A DNA stretch of 51,529 bases from Aeromonas simiae (GTDB lineage Bacteria > Pseudomonadota > Gammaproteobacteria > Enterobacterales > Aeromonadaceae): positions 1 through 51,529 of the forward strand of contig NZ_CDBY01000038.1 of the NCBI RefSeq assembly GCF_000820125.1, in the 5' to 3' direction. The first letter of the stretch is position 1; each line of letters begins with the position of its first letter. Shown here in pieces: positions 19,601 through 31,366 of the stretch. The position numbers and the translations under genes are program-made. The notes below the pieces were generated by a model. That model ran no database searches. It was not told the DNA's origin and was given only the letters and a program-made list of their open reading frames with translations.

Positions 19601-19630
19601 AAAAAAGGCAGCCAGATGGCTGCCTTTTTT
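19601..19630. terminator. Terminator of yebC
   Basis: AAAAAAGGCAGCC (19601-19613) pairs with GGCTGCCTTTTTT (19618-19630) around AGAT. It works on either strand and lies 15 bases past the yebC stop. Confidence 0.93.
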
Positions 19631-19644
19631 GCGTCGCGTGGCCC

Positions 19645-20385
19645 TTACAGGGTGGCGGCGATCTCGTCGGAGATGGAGCCGTTGTGGTACACCTCCTGCA
19701 CATCGTCCAGATCTTCGAGCATGTCGATGAGGCGCATCAGCTTGGGCGCGCTGTCGGCATCCAGCTCGGCTTCGGTGGAGGGGATCATGGTCACTTCGGC
19801 GTTCTCAGCCTTAAAGCCGGCCGCTTCCAGGGCATCGAGTACCACACCGAAGTCGTTCGGGGTGGTGTACACCTCGATGGTGTCATCCCCTTCACTCAGC
19901 ACGTCGTCGGCACCGGCTTCCAGCGCCGCTTCCATCAGGGCATCCTCATCGGCACCGACATAGGTCAGCACACCCTTCTTGCTAAACAGGTAAGAGACAG
20001 ACCCATCGGTACCCAGGTTGCCGCCGCTCTTGCTAAAAGCGTGGCGCACTTCGGATACGGTACGGTTGCGGTTGTCGGTCAAGCACTCGACCATGACGGC
20101 GGTACCGGCCGGGCCGTAGCCTTCGTAGATGATGGTTTCGAGCTGATCACCGTCGCCATCGCCGGCGCCACGAGCAATGGCGCGGTTGATGGTGTCGCGG
20201 GTCATGTTGTTGGACAGGGCGGCTGCCACCGCGGCACGCAGGCGCGGGTTGTTGGCAGGGTCGACGTCACCGATACGCGCCGAAGTGGTGATTTCACGGA
20301 TCAGCTTGGTGAAAATTTTGCCGCGCTTGGCGTCCTGAGCCGCCTTACGGTGTTTGATGTTGGCCCATTTACTGTGACCTGCCAT
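19645..20385 (-). CDS. yebC: YebC/PmpR-family protein
   Basis: 246-residue cytoplasmic protein with the universal start [32 protein letters not shown] and a complete three-domain length. The family was long called a transcriptional regulator. More recent work links YebC-type proteins to relief of ribosome stalling at difficult sequences such as proline runs. Conserved stretches such as [15 protein letters not shown] and [23 protein letters not shown] are intact. It lies 86 bases after aspS on the same strand; in E. coli nudB separates the two, and ruvC follows yebC. Neither nudB nor ruvC is present here. Confidence 0.95.
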   Translation of the reverse strand: MAGHSKWANIKHRKAAQDAKRGKIFTKLIREITTSARIGDVDPANNPRLRAAVAAALSNNMTRDTINRAIARGAGDGDGDQLETIIYEGYGPAGTAVMVECLTDNRNRTVSEVRHAFSKSGGNLGTDGSVSYLFSKKGVLTYVGADEDALMEAALEAGADDVLSEGDDTIEVYTTPNDFGVVLDALEAAGFKAENAEVTMIPSTEAELDADSAPKLMRLIDMLEDLDDVQEVYHNGSISDEIAATL

Positions 20386-20445
20386 AAAAACTCTCCGTTA
20401 TACTCTTTGAATTTCAATGATTTAACTATTCAGTAAAACTGAACG

Positions 20446-20464
20446 GGCCGCACTCAGTGCGGCC
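20446..20464 (-). terminator. Hairpin between aspS and yebC
   Basis: GGCCGCACT C AGTGCGGCC is a near-perfect palindrome 8 bases past the aspS stop. On the minus strand it is followed by CGTTCAGTTTTACTG, a poor T tract, so read-through into yebC is likely. Confidence 0.45.
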
Positions 20465-20471
20465 TCGTGCC

Positions 20472-22238
20472 TTACTCGTCTGCCGGAACCGTGCTGGCAA
20501 TCGCCAACTCACCCAGTTGGGCCGGATTGGCAAAACTCGGGGCGTCGGTCATCAGACAGGCCGCCGCCGTGGTTTTCGGGAAGGCAATGACGTCGCGGAT
20601 GTTCTCGGTGCCGGTCAGCAGCATGCTGAGACGGTCGAGGCCAAACGCCAGCCCCGCGTGAGGCGGAGTACCATACTTGAGCGCATCGAGCAGGAAGCCA
20701 AACTTCAGACGCTGCTCTTCCGGGGTGATGCCCAGAATGTCAAACACGGTGGCCTGCATCTCACCGCTGTGGATCCGCACCGAGCCGCCGCCCACTTCGT
20801 AGCCGTTGATGACCATATCATACGCGTTGGCATAAGCCGCCAACGGGTTGGCCTTGAGCTCGCTCGGGCTCAGGTTGCTCGGCGCGGTGAAGGGGTGGTG
20901 CATCGCAGCCAGACCGCCTTCGCCATCTTCCTCGAACATGGGGAAGTCGATGACCCACAGCGGCTTCCAGCTCTGCTCGAGCAGACCCAGATCGCGGCCC
21001 ACCTTGAGGCGCAGGGCGCCCATGGCATCGCACACAACCTTCTTGCTGTCGGCGCCAAAGAAGATGATGTCGCCATCCGCGGCGCCGGTGCGGGCCAGGA
21101 TCTCGCGCACGATGGCGTCGGTGAGGAACTTGGCCACCGGGGACTGTACCCCTTCGATGCCGTTGGCAGCTTCGTTGACCTTCATCCAAGCCAAGCCCTT
21201 GGCACCATAGATGCCGACAAACTTGGTGTACTCGTCGATCTGCTTGCGAGACAGCTCGGCGCCGCCCGGTACCTTCAGCGCCGCCACGCGGCCCTTCGCA
21301 TCATTAGCCGGGCCGGCGAACACGGCAAACTCGACCGCGGTCAGCAGATCTGCCACATCGACCAGCTCCATCGGCAGGCGCAGATCCGGCTTGTCGGAGC
21401 CAAAGCGGCGCATCGCCTCGTCAAAGGTCATGATCGGGAAGTCGCCGAGATCCACGTTCAGCACGTGCAGCCACAGCTTGCGGATCATCTCTTCCATGAT
21501 TTCACGCACCTGAGGCGCGGTCATGAAGGAGGTCTCCACATCGATCTGGGTGAATTCCGGCTGGCGGTCGGCACGCAGGTCTTCGTCACGGAAGCACTTG
21601 ACGATCTGGTAGTAACGATCGAAGCCAGACATCATCAGCAACTGCTTGAACAGCTGCGGAGACTGCGGCAGGGCGTAGAACTTGCCCTTGTGCACCCGGC
21701 TCGGCACCAGGTAGTCGCGCGCCCCTTCCGGCGTGGCCTTGGTCAGCATGGGGGTCTCGATGTCGAGGAAACCGTGCTCGTCCATGAAGCGACGCACGAA
21801 GGCGCTGGCCTTGGCACGGGTCTTCAGATACTTGGCCATCTCGGGGCGACGCAAGTCCAAGTAGCGATACTTGAGGCGGGCCTCTTCGCTGTTGACCTGA
21901 TTGAAGTCGATGGGCAGCGGCTCGGCGCGGTTGATGATGGTCAGGGTGTGGCCAAACACCTCGATGGCACCGGTCGCCATCTCGCCGTTGCGCTGGGACT
22001 CCGGACGCAGACGCACCACGCCCTCCACCTGGATGCAGAACTCGCCGCGCAGCTCGGACGCCTGGGCAAATGCCTCCGGCTTGTCCGGATCGAAGAACAC
22101 CTGGACGATACCCTCGCGGTCGCGCATATCGATGAAGATGAGGCCACCCAGATCGCGGCGACGGTGCACCCAGCCACAAAGAGTAATGGTCTGCCCTTCA
22201 TGGGCCTCGTTGACCTGTCCGCAATAATGTGTGCGCAT
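20472..22238 (-). CDS. aspS: Aspartyl-tRNA synthetase
   Basis: Class II aminoacyl-tRNA synthetase charging tRNA-Asp, 588 residues (E. coli 590). The start [50 protein letters not shown] is the canonical AspS N terminus with the anticodon-binding OB fold; an open frame upstream of 22238 is not used. Catalytic motifs are visible: [69 protein letters not shown] (motif 2) and [27 protein letters not shown] (motif 3). The bacterial GAD insert domain is present in the middle. GGAAG precedes the start. An FmdB-like gene lies 32 bases upstream on the same strand and is probably co-transcribed. Confidence 0.97.
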   Translation of the reverse strand: MRTHYCGQVNEAHEGQTITLCGWVHRRRDLGGLIFIDMRDREGIVQVFFDPDKPEAFAQASELRGEFCIQVEGVVRLRPESQRNGEMATGAIEVFGHTLTIINRAEPLPIDFNQVNSEEARLKYRYLDLRRPEMAKYLKTRAKASAFVRRFMDEHGFLDIETPMLTKATPEGARDYLVPSRVHKGKFYALPQSPQLFKQLLMMSGFDRYYQIVKCFRDEDLRADRQPEFTQIDVETSFMTAPQVREIMEEMIRKLWLHVLNVDLGDFPIMTFDEAMRRFGSDKPDLRLPMELVDVADLLTAVEFAVFAGPANDAKGRVAALKVPGGAELSRKQIDEYTKFVGIYGAKGLAWMKVNEAANGIEGVQSPVAKFLTDAIVREILARTGAADGDIIFFGADSKKVVCDAMGALRLKVGRDLGLLEQSWKPLWVIDFPMFEEDGEGGLAAMHHPFTAPSNLSPSELKANPLAAYANAYDMVINGYEVGGGSVRIHSGEMQATVFDILGITPEEQRLKFGFLLDALKYGTPPHAGLAFGLDRLSMLLTGTENIRDVIAFPKTTAAACLMTDAPSFANPAQLGELAIASTVPADE

Positions 22239-22270
22239 GGACTTCTTCCTTCGAAAATGATGAGAGACGG

Positions 22271-22522
22271 TTAACCCAGAGTCGCCGGGCACGACTGGCA
22301 AGCACCGTCTGCATCGCAGCTGGCCAGATTCTTTTTCCTGCCCGGTTTGAAATTGGTCTCGTACCGCCCCGCGCCCTTGGGCCAACAACCGGCCGCAGAG
22401 ACAATGTTGACCAGGGCGCTCTGATGGCAAGAGGGGCGGCTGGTCAGCGGGACGTCAGATAGCTTTTGCAGTTTCGCAAATTCCCGACCACTGTCATCGC
22501 AACGATATGGGTAGATAGGCAT
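22271..22522 (-). CDS. FmdB-type putative regulator with degenerate zinc ribbon
   Basis: 83-residue protein. [10 protein letters not shown] and [10 protein letters not shown] match the FmdB family, as does [17 protein letters not shown] normal FmdB zinc ribbon has two Cys-x2-Cys knuckles. Here the first reads CDDS (second Cys is Ser) and the second reads SRPSC (first Cys is Arg), so only two of four ligands remain. Further cysteines in the C-terminal [10 protein letters not shown] might compensate, but that is speculation. The position directly upstream of aspS is common for this family in gammaproteobacteria. No good ribosome site is visible before the ATG. Function is unknown. Confidence 0.75.
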   Translation of the reverse strand: MPIYPYRCDDSGREFAKLQKLSDVPLTSRPSCHQSALVNIVSAAGCWPKGAGRYETNFKPGRKKNLASCDADGACQSCPATLG

Positions 22523-22620
22523 GGGTCACAAGAATTTGGTCACAAAAGGGGGCACATTATAGAGGAAAAGCCCACTCCGGGTAAAATGGCCCGATGCACC
22601 TCCCAGCGGGAATTCTGTCC

Positions 22621-25371
<2,751 letters not shown>

Positions 25372-25423
25372 CCGTCGTCAGCAAGGATAGTTACACTGAC
25401 CCCATTCCAGGAAGCCCATCTAA

Positions 25424-26215
25424 ATGAAGCACATGAACAGCACACTGAAAGGTATGACCCTGCTCTCGATGTTCACCCTGGGCGGGTGCGTCGCCATGAA
25501 CAAACCAGCCACGCCGCCCCCGGCCACCCTGGCCGAGATCAAGAGTGAACTCTCCCTGAGCGAGCAGCGGGTGCACTCCTCGCTGGCGCTGCAACAAAAG
25601 CAGCTGATCCAGCAACAGTCTGATCTGATTGCGCGGCTGACCAACGATCTCAAGCAGATGAAAGAGAGTGTGAACAAGGTGGATGACAAACTTGCAAAGC
25701 TGCCGGACGCCTCGCCCAAACCGGTCGTGGTCACACCGGCCAAGTGCCCTGCCCCGGCGCAGGGACATACTCTGGATGGCAAGCTGCTGGTGGGCGAAGC
25801 CGAATGGATTTGGGTTGATGCCGCCAACGACGCCTTCCAGGCCCGGGTCGACACCGGCGCCACCACCTCCTCCATCAGCGCCCAGGACATCACCATCTTC
25901 GAGCGCAACGGCAAAAACTGGGTGCGCTTCTTCCTGAGCCATCAGGATGCCGAGGATCGCATCCAGATCGAGGCCCCGCTGGTGCGCCACGTGCGCGTGC
26001 GCCAGGCTTCTGCCGACGATCTCGATCGTCGTCCCGTGGTGCGCCTGGCCGTGCGCCTCGGCGACATGACCGAGAAGGCCGAGTTTACCCTGAAAGATCG
26101 CAGCGACATGGCCTTCCCCGTGCTGCTCGGTCGTGAGTTCCTCAAAGACATCGCCGTGGTCGACGTGGCCCGCGAATACATCCAACCCAAACCGCAGCTC
26201 AAGGATGTGAAGTAA
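25424..26215 (+). CDS. Retropepsin-like aspartic peptidase lipoprotein (RloA type)
   Basis: 263-residue exported lipoprotein. The N terminus has a lipobox TLGGC with Cys22, so it should be anchored in the outer or inner membrane facing the periplasm. Residues about 35-90 form a charged, Gln-rich coiled-coil region. The C-terminal domain is retropepsin-like: catalytic RVDTGATTSSISA with Asp143, and VLLGREFLKDIAVVDVAREYIQPK as the flap-and-core end. Databases often label this family 'ATP-dependent zinc protease', but no zinc or ATP site is visible. AGGAAG lies nine bases before the ATG. It is the first gene of a tight three-gene operon (3-base and 1-base gaps) with an inactive-transglutaminase membrane protein and an ATP-grasp ligase. 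Substrate unknown. Confidence 0.85.
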   Translation: MKHMNSTLKGMTLLSMFTLGGCVAMNKPATPPPATLAEIKSELSLSEQRVHSSLALQQKQLIQQQSDLIARLTNDLKQMKESVNKVDDKLAKLPDASPKPVVVTPAKCPAPAQGHTLDGKLLVGEAEWIWVDAANDAFQARVDTGATTSSISAQDITIFERNGKNWVRFFLSHQDAEDRIQIEAPLVRHVRVRQASADDLDRRPVVRLAVRLGDMTEKAEFTLKDRSDMAFPVLLGREFLKDIAVVDVAREYIQPKPQLKDVK

Positions 26216-26218
26216 TCC

Positions 26219-27745
26219 ATGGTTTCGCGCAAGCCCTTCTACCTGCTGGTCGCCCTGCTCTATCTGGTCGGCCTTGGCATGACTATCTATCACCACGTCG
26301 CTCTGGACGTCCCGCTCACTCCGGGTGAGAAGCGCCAGATCTGGTCTATCGAAGCCAAACTGGAGTTTGACGCCACCGGCGAGCCGGTCATCGCCTCGTT
26401 GGCCATTCCCGGTACCCAGGAGGGCTTCACCCTGATGAACGAGAATGCCGCCAGCCCCGGCTACGGTCTTTCGTTTGTCGAGAAGGGGGGCGATGCCCGC
26501 GCCGAGTGGTCCATCCGGACCGCCGCCGGCCGCCAGGAGCTCTACTATCGCGTCGACATGATGGCGGACGCCTACGCCAAGCCCGCCTTGTTGCCGCAGC
26601 CGCCGGCGATTGAGAAAGAGATCGAGAGCGAGCCGTATGCCACCGCCATGGCCCAGATTCTCGAGCGCGCCCAAGAGCGCTCGGCTGACCCTTATACCCT
26701 GACCCGCGAAATCATCAAGGAGATGGACAATCAGAACCAGAACGCCGAGCTGCTGAAAAACCACAAGCGCCGCGCCAACCTGATTGCCCAGCTGCTCAAT
26801 AACGCCGATGTGCCCGCCCGTGTGGTGCATGCGCTGCAACTCGAGGATGGCCGCCGCCGCCAGGAGCTGGTCGACTACCTGCAAGTGTTCAGGGGCAAGG
26901 AGTACCAGCTGTTTAATCCCAAGAGCGGTGAGCAGGGCCAACCGGCCAACCTGCTGCTGTGGGAGTACAACTCGGGCTCGCTGCTGGACGTGACCGGCGG
27001 TCACAACTCCCGCGTCACCTTCTCGATGATCGAGCAGGAGCAACCGGTTGGGGTCGCGCTGGCCAAGAAGTACGAATCCTCCGAGTGGCTCAACTTCTCC
27101 ATCCACAGCCTGCCCCTTGAAGAGCAGACCCTGTTCAAGGGGCTGCTGCTGATCCCCATCGGCGTGCTGATGGTGGTGTTCCTGCGCGTCATCGTGGGGA
27201 TCAAGACCTCCGGCACCTTCATGCCGGTGCTGATCGCGGTGGCCTTCATCCAGACCCAGCTGATCACCGGTCTGGTGGGCTTCCTGCTCATCGTCGGCAC
27301 CGGTCTTATCATCCGCTCCTACCTATCGCGGCTCAACTTGCTGCTGGTGGCGCGAATATCGGCGGTCATCATCATGGTGATCTCGATGATCGGTATCTTC
27401 TCGGCGCTGGCCTTCAAGCTCGGCCTGACCAACGGCATGAAGATCACCTTCTTCCCGATGATCATCCTCTCTTGGACCATTGAGCGGATGTCGATCCTGT
27501 GGGAAGAAGAGGGTCCGAAGGAAGTGGTCAAGCAGGGGGGCGGCTCGCTGCTGGTGGCGGTCATCGCCTATCTGGCCATGGATAACGAGCTGATCCGTCA
27601 CCTGACCTTCAACTTCCTCGGCCTGCAACTGGTGCTGATGGCGACCGTGCTGCTGCTGGGTAACTACACCGGCTACAAGCTGAGCGAACTCAAACGCTTC
27701 AAGCCGCTGGTGGACGAGATGAACGCCGACAAGGACAAGCGCTAA
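26219..27745 (+). CDS. Inactive-transglutaminase fused to multi-pass membrane domain (UUP1 family)
   Basis: 508-residue inner-membrane protein. A helix at residues 7-28 is followed by a periplasmic part to about 300. This part includes a transglutaminase-like segment (NHKRRANLIAQLLNNADVPARVVHALQLEDGRRRQELVDYLQVF) whose catalytic Cys-His-Asp triad is not apparent; no Cys occurs there. Residues about 305-485 form seven or so membrane helices (LLLIPIGVLMVVFLRVIVGIKTSGTFMPVLIAVAF and onward), ending in a short cytoplasmic tail. The fold order matches the conserved family annotated as inactive transglutaminase fused to seven transmembrane helices. It begins 3 bases after the retropepsin stop. It may present a substrate or sense the envelope for its partners; that is inference. 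Confidence 0.85.
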   Translation: MVSRKPFYLLVALLYLVGLGMTIYHHVALDVPLTPGEKRQIWSIEAKLEFDATGEPVIASLAIPGTQEGFTLMNENAASPGYGLSFVEKGGDARAEWSIRTAAGRQELYYRVDMMADAYAKPALLPQPPAIEKEIESEPYATAMAQILERAQERSADPYTLTREIIKEMDNQNQNAELLKNHKRRANLIAQLLNNADVPARVVHALQLEDGRRRQELVDYLQVFRGKEYQLFNPKSGEQGQPANLLLWEYNSGSLLDVTGGHNSRVTFSMIEQEQPVGVALAKKYESSEWLNFSIHSLPLEEQTLFKGLLLIPIGVLMVVFLRVIVGIKTSGTFMPVLIAVAFIQTQLITGLVGFLLIVGTGLIIRSYLSRLNLLLVARISAVIIMVISMIGIFSALAFKLGLTNGMKITFFPMIILSWTIERMSILWEEEGPKEVVKQGGGSLLVAVIAYLAMDNELIRHLTFNFLGLQLVLMATVLLLGNYTGYKLSELKRFKPLVDEMNADKDKR

Positions 27746-27746
27746 C

Positions 27747-28715
27747 ATGTGGCCCTGGGAAAAGTACACCTGGCCGTGGAAGCTGTCAGAATGCGGCATT
27801 CTCGGCATGAACAAGCGCAACCACTCCTACATCAGCCGCTACAACCCGCGCAGTCTCTACCCCTTGGTGGATGACAAGCTCAAGACCAAGCGGATCTCCC
27901 TCGATGCGGGGGTGACGGTGCCGGATCTCATCGGCACCATCACCGAGCAGCACGCGGTGAGCCAGATTGCCCAGATGGTCGAGGCGTGGCCGGGCTTTTG
28001 TATCAAGCCGGCGCGCGGCTCGGGCGGCAAGGGGATCTTGGTGATCCTGCGCCACGAGGACGGGCTCTACTACAAGCCCAACGGCAGCGCCGCCACCGCT
28101 CAGGATCTGGAGCGCCACGTCTCCAACATCCTGGCCGGCCTCTATTCGCTCGGCGGCAAGCCCGACAAGGTGCTGGTTGAGAACCTCATCAACTTCGATG
28201 ACGTGTTCGATGGCTACTCCTTCGAGGGGGTGCCCGACACCCGGGTCATCATCTTCAAGGGCTTCCCTGTGATGGCCATGATGCGGCTGTCGACCGCCGC
28301 CTCGGATGGCAAGGCCAACCTGCACCAGGGGGCGGTCGGCGTCGGCCTGTGCCTGCGCACGGGTCGGGCGCTGCGCGCAGTGCAGTTCAACCAGCCGATC
28401 CGCCACCACCCGGATACCGGACTCGACCTGTTCGAGCTCAAGGTACCCCACTGGGATACCCTGCTGACGCTGGCAGCCTCCTGCTACGAGATGTCGGGGC
28501 TCGGCTACATCGGCACCGACATGGTGCTCGACAAGCAGCGTGGCCCCATGCTGCTCGAGCTCAACGCCCGGCCGGGGCTGGCGATCCAGATCGCCAACGG
28601 TCGCGGCCTGGTGCCCAACCTCAAGGCGGTCGAAAAGCTCGGCAACACCAAGATGACGGTGCCCCAACGCATCGCCTTCGCCAAAGAGCACTTCGGTGTC
28701 TTTGACGACGAGTAA
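27747..28715 (+). CDS. RimK-like ATP-grasp ligase (alpha-L-glutamate ligase-like)
   Basis: 322-residue cytoplasmic ATP-grasp enzyme. The nucleotide loop FCIKPARGSGGKGI is at residues 84-97, DTRVIIF at about 164-170, KANLHQGAVGVG at about 189-200, and the metal-binding MLLELNARPG with Glu271 and Asn273. Related RimK-type enzymes link amino acids (often glutamate) to a carboxylate, so this should be an amidoligase making a peptide or modified product. The substrate cannot be read from sequence. It starts 1 base after the upstream stop. Together with the retropepsin and the membrane protein it forms a conserved set predicted earlier in comparative studies of ATP-grasp amidoligases. Confidence 0.87.
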   Translation: MWPWEKYTWPWKLSECGILGMNKRNHSYISRYNPRSLYPLVDDKLKTKRISLDAGVTVPDLIGTITEQHAVSQIAQMVEAWPGFCIKPARGSGGKGILVILRHEDGLYYKPNGSAATAQDLERHVSNILAGLYSLGGKPDKVLVENLINFDDVFDGYSFEGVPDTRVIIFKGFPVMAMMRLSTAASDGKANLHQGAVGVGLCLRTGRALRAVQFNQPIRHHPDTGLDLFELKVPHWDTLLTLAASCYEMSGLGYIGTDMVLDKQRGPMLLELNARPGLAIQIANGRGLVPNLKAVEKLGNTKMTVPQRIAFAKEHFGVFDDE

Positions 28716-28725
28716 CGTCGTGATA

Positions 28726-28749
28726 CGAGGGCGCCACTAGGCGCCCTCG
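28726..28749 (+). terminator. Hairpin after the ATP-grasp operon
   Basis: CGAGGGCGCC (28726-28735) and GGCGCCCTCG (28740-28749) pair around ACTA. The following TGCATTTGTT is a weak T tract. Confidence 0.65.
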
Positions 28750-28851
28750 CTGCATTTGTTCCCCCCTCCCCCCCACCGGTCGGGACAATCCCCCAATCCC
28801 GGTGATAGAGTAAGCCGCAAGACATTCGCCATGGACTCTATCGGTTTCTCT

Positions 28852-29760
28852 ATGCAACGTTGGCCCAGCCTGAAGCAACTGCACTATCTCGTCGCTCTGG
28901 ACGAACACAAGAATTTCAACCGCGCCGCCAAGGCGTGCCACGTCAGCCAGTCGACCTTGAGCACCGGGATCCAGAATCTCGAGGAGATGCTCAACCTGCA
29001 ACTGGTCGAGCGCGATCACAAGAGCTTCATCATGACCCCCATCGGCATCGAGATGGTCGAGCGGGCGCGCAACCTGCTCTCCGATGCCCGCGACATGATG
29101 GAGCTGGGCCAGAACCAGGGCGGCGTGATGCAGGGCATCATCCGTCTCGGCTGCATCCCAACCATCGCCCCCTTCCTGCTGAGCCGGCTGGTCAAGGCGT
29201 GCAGCCAGAGCTACCCCGAGCTGGAGCTGCTGCTGCGCGAAGACACCACCGCCAACCTGCTCAAGCAGCTCGAGCAGGGGGAGCTGGATCTGCTGATCCT
29301 GGCGCTGCCCATCGACGTCGGCGGCTTTCACTGCAAGAAGGTCGGCAGCGATCCGTTCAAGATGGTGATGCGCAAAGAGATGGCGGCCACCCTGCACACC
29401 CCGTTTGAGTACAAGGAGCTGCCCGATCAGAGCATCTTCCTGCTCGAGCGGGAGCACTGCCTCACCGATCATGCGGTGAGCGCCTGCCAACTGCGTGAGA
29501 AGGACAAGATCAACCCGTTTGCCGCCACCAGCCTGCACACCCTGGTGGAGATGGTGGGGGCCGGCCTTGGCACCACCTTCCTGCCGCAGATGGCCATCGA
29601 CGCCGGCATCCTCAGCAACACCGATCTGGTGGCGGTGCAGCCGCCGGGGGAGCAGGCCTCCCGCGAGATAGGCCTAGTGTGGCGCCCGAGCACCACCCGG
29701 GTGCAGACCTTCTACAAACTGGCCGAGCTCATCAGCCCGCTGGTCTGCAAGCGGGATTAA
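28852..29760 (+). CDS. oxyR: LysR-family peroxide sensor OxyR
   Basis: Transcription regulator of the hydrogen-peroxide response, 302 residues from the chosen start. The N-terminal winged helix reads LHYLVALDEHKNFNRAAKACHVSQSTLSTGIQNLEEML. The redox pair is present: Cys203 and Cys212 in REHCLTDHAVSACQL, with the nine-residue spacing of E. coli Cys199/Cys208. The C-terminal EVGLVWRP-like segment (REIGLVWRPSTTRVQTFYKLAELI) also fits. The start MQRWPSLKQL resembles Vibrio/Shewanella OxyR proteins; ATG 28831 is an alternative seven codons earlier, and neither has a clear ribosome site. It is a single gene, unlinked to katG or ahpC in this window. Confidence 0.88.
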   Translation: MQRWPSLKQLHYLVALDEHKNFNRAAKACHVSQSTLSTGIQNLEEMLNLQLVERDHKSFIMTPIGIEMVERARNLLSDARDMMELGQNQGGVMQGIIRLGCIPTIAPFLLSRLVKACSQSYPELELLLREDTTANLLKQLEQGELDLLILALPIDVGGFHCKKVGSDPFKMVMRKEMAATLHTPFEYKELPDQSIFLLEREHCLTDHAVSACQLREKDKINPFAATSLHTLVEMVGAGLGTTFLPQMAIDAGILSNTDLVAVQPPGEQASREIGLVWRPSTTRVQTFYKLAELISPLVCKRD

Positions 29761-29772
29761 GATAAGACGCAT

Positions 29773-29800
29773 AAAAAAAGCCACCCTAGGGTGGCTTTTT
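29773..29800. terminator. Bidirectional terminator between oxyR and uraA
   Basis: AAAAAGCCACCC (29775-29786) pairs with GGGTGGCTTTTT (29789-29800). A and T runs on both sides allow termination of both convergent genes. Confidence 0.93.
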
Positions 29801-29813
29801 GCATTCAGGGCTT

Positions 29814-31052
29814 TCAGTCGCGGGCGGAGGCGATCTCGCCCTCTTCCGAGTGCTGCGGCAGGATCAGGTTGAGCACGATGGCCACGATGGAAGCAAAGCC
29901 CACGCCGGCCAGGGCGAAGTCACCGATTTTCAGCTCCAGCGCACCGATGCCGACGGTCAGGGTGATGGCGACGATAGCGATGTTGCGGGCCAGGCCGAGA
30001 TCCACCTTGGCCTCGATCAGGGTCTTGAGGCCGATGGCGGCGATGGAGCCGAACAGCAGCAGCATGATGCCGCCCATCACCGGCATCGGGATCGAGGTGA
30101 GCAGGGCGTTGAACTTGCCGAAGAAGGCCAGGATGATGGCGAACACCGCCGCCCAGGTCATGGTGACCGGGTTGAAGTTGCGGGTGATCATCACGGCACC
30201 GGTCACTTCCGCATAGGTAGTGACAGGGGGGCCACCGATGAGGCCGGCAAAGCAGACGCCGAAGCCGTCACCGGCCAGGGTGCGGTGCAGGCCCGGCTCC
30301 TTGGTGTAGTCCTTGCCGGTCACGCCACCGATGGCCATCACGCCGCCGATGTGCTCGATGCAAGGGGCGATCGCCACCGGCAACATGAACAGAGCGGCAG
30401 CCCAGTTGATCTCGGGGGTCACGAAGTGGGGCATGGCGAGCCAAGGGGCATTGACCATGCCGTCAAAGCTCACCTCACCCATGAATACGGCCACCACATA
30501 GCCGACCACCACACCGCTCAAGATCGGGATGAGCTTGATCCAGCCGCGGCAGAAGACGGCGGCGATCAGGGTCACGGTGAGCGAGATGCCGGCCAGAGTC
30601 AGGGCGGTGGAGAGCGGAATCACCTGCTGCCCCCCGGCGCGGCCCATGGCCATGTTGCAGGCCACCTGGGCCACCGAGAGGCCGATCACCATGATGACAG
30701 GGCCGATGACCACCGGCGGCAGCAAGCGGTTGACCAGCCCCATGCCACGCACCCGGATGATGCCGGCCAGGATGAAGTACATGAAACCGGCGGCAAACAG
30801 ACCGAACATGGTCGACGGCAGGCCCCAGGTCTGGGTGGCATAGATGATGGGCGCGATGAAGGCGAAGCTGGAGCCGAGGAAGATCGGTACCTGGCGACGG
30901 GTGCAGAGCTGGAACAGCAGGGTGCCGACACCGGCGCCGAGCAGAGCCATGGAGGGGTTGAGCCCGGTCAGCAGGGGTACCAGCACCATGGCGCCGAAGG
31001 CCACGAACAGGATCTGGAGCCCGGCGACGCTCTGTTTGATGGAGGAAAACAT
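29814..31052 (-). CDS. uraA: Uracil permease, NCS2 family
   Basis: 412-residue inner-membrane proton symporter of the nucleobase-cation family 2, about 14 helices. Substrate-site glutamates are present in APCIEHIGGVMAIGG and GGPPVTTYAEVTGAVMITR, which correspond to the uracil-binding Glu241 and Glu290 regions of E. coli UraA. LGSSFAFIAPI is the conserved helix 3 segment. Uracil is the likely substrate given the PPVTTYAE motif. No upp (uracil phosphoribosyltransferase) is next to it, unlike in E. coli. It is a single-gene unit, with AAGGATAACC just before the ATG. Confidence 0.92.
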   Translation of the reverse strand: MFSSIKQSVAGLQILFVAFGAMVLVPLLTGLNPSMALLGAGVGTLLFQLCTRRQVPIFLGSSFAFIAPIIYATQTWGLPSTMFGLFAAGFMYFILAGIIRVRGMGLVNRLLPPVVIGPVIMVIGLSVAQVACNMAMGRAGGQQVIPLSTALTLAGISLTVTLIAAVFCRGWIKLIPILSGVVVGYVVAVFMGEVSFDGMVNAPWLAMPHFVTPEINWAAALFMLPVAIAPCIEHIGGVMAIGGVTGKDYTKEPGLHRTLAGDGFGVCFAGLIGGPPVTTYAEVTGAVMITRNFNPVTMTWAAVFAIILAFFGKFNALLTSIPMPVMGGIMLLLFGSIAAIGLKTLIEAKVDLGLARNIAIVAITLTVGIGALELKIGDFALAGVGFASIVAIVLNLILPQHSEEGEIASARD

Positions 31053-31366
31053 GGTTATCCTTAGCGTTTTCGTCGATAGGTCTGGAAATTTACCTTTTCT
31101 ACCGACTCAGGATTCTTTCCTGACCAACTCGCCCCATACCTGGTGAAGAGTTGACCTTATCCTGCTTGTGAGGGGGCATGAAACCGCTATTTTGGAGGGT
31201 ATTCGCTGCTGCAAGCATCGAGAACGCGATTTTACGCACTTAAATTCGGGCTGGCAATCGCTTTCCATCGTGTCTGAGTGCCGTCATGCTGACGAAACCA
31301 CCCGCGGATTCCGCTCGGAACCTAACAAAAAGGCTGCCCGTGGGCAGCCTTTTTCATGATGTGAAC
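31053..31366. other. Gap between uraA and maeA
   Basis: 314 bases without a convincing gene. It holds the uraA promoter region (minus strand) and, at 31327-31354, the maeA terminator. GGCAATCGCTTTCC at 31253-31266 faintly resembles a PurR half-palindrome, but I would not call it. A 63-residue open frame at 31168-31359 has no supporting features. Confidence 0.6.
31327..31354. terminator. Terminator of maeA
   Basis: AAAAAGGCTGCCC (31327-31339) pairs perfectly with GGGCAGCCTTTTT (31342-31354). It lies 12 bases past the maeA stop. Confidence 0.93.

Noticed and set aside
20457..22274. 605-residue open frame opposite aspS
   Set aside because: Antisense shadow of a GC-rich gene; His/Gln/Leu-rich with no family features.
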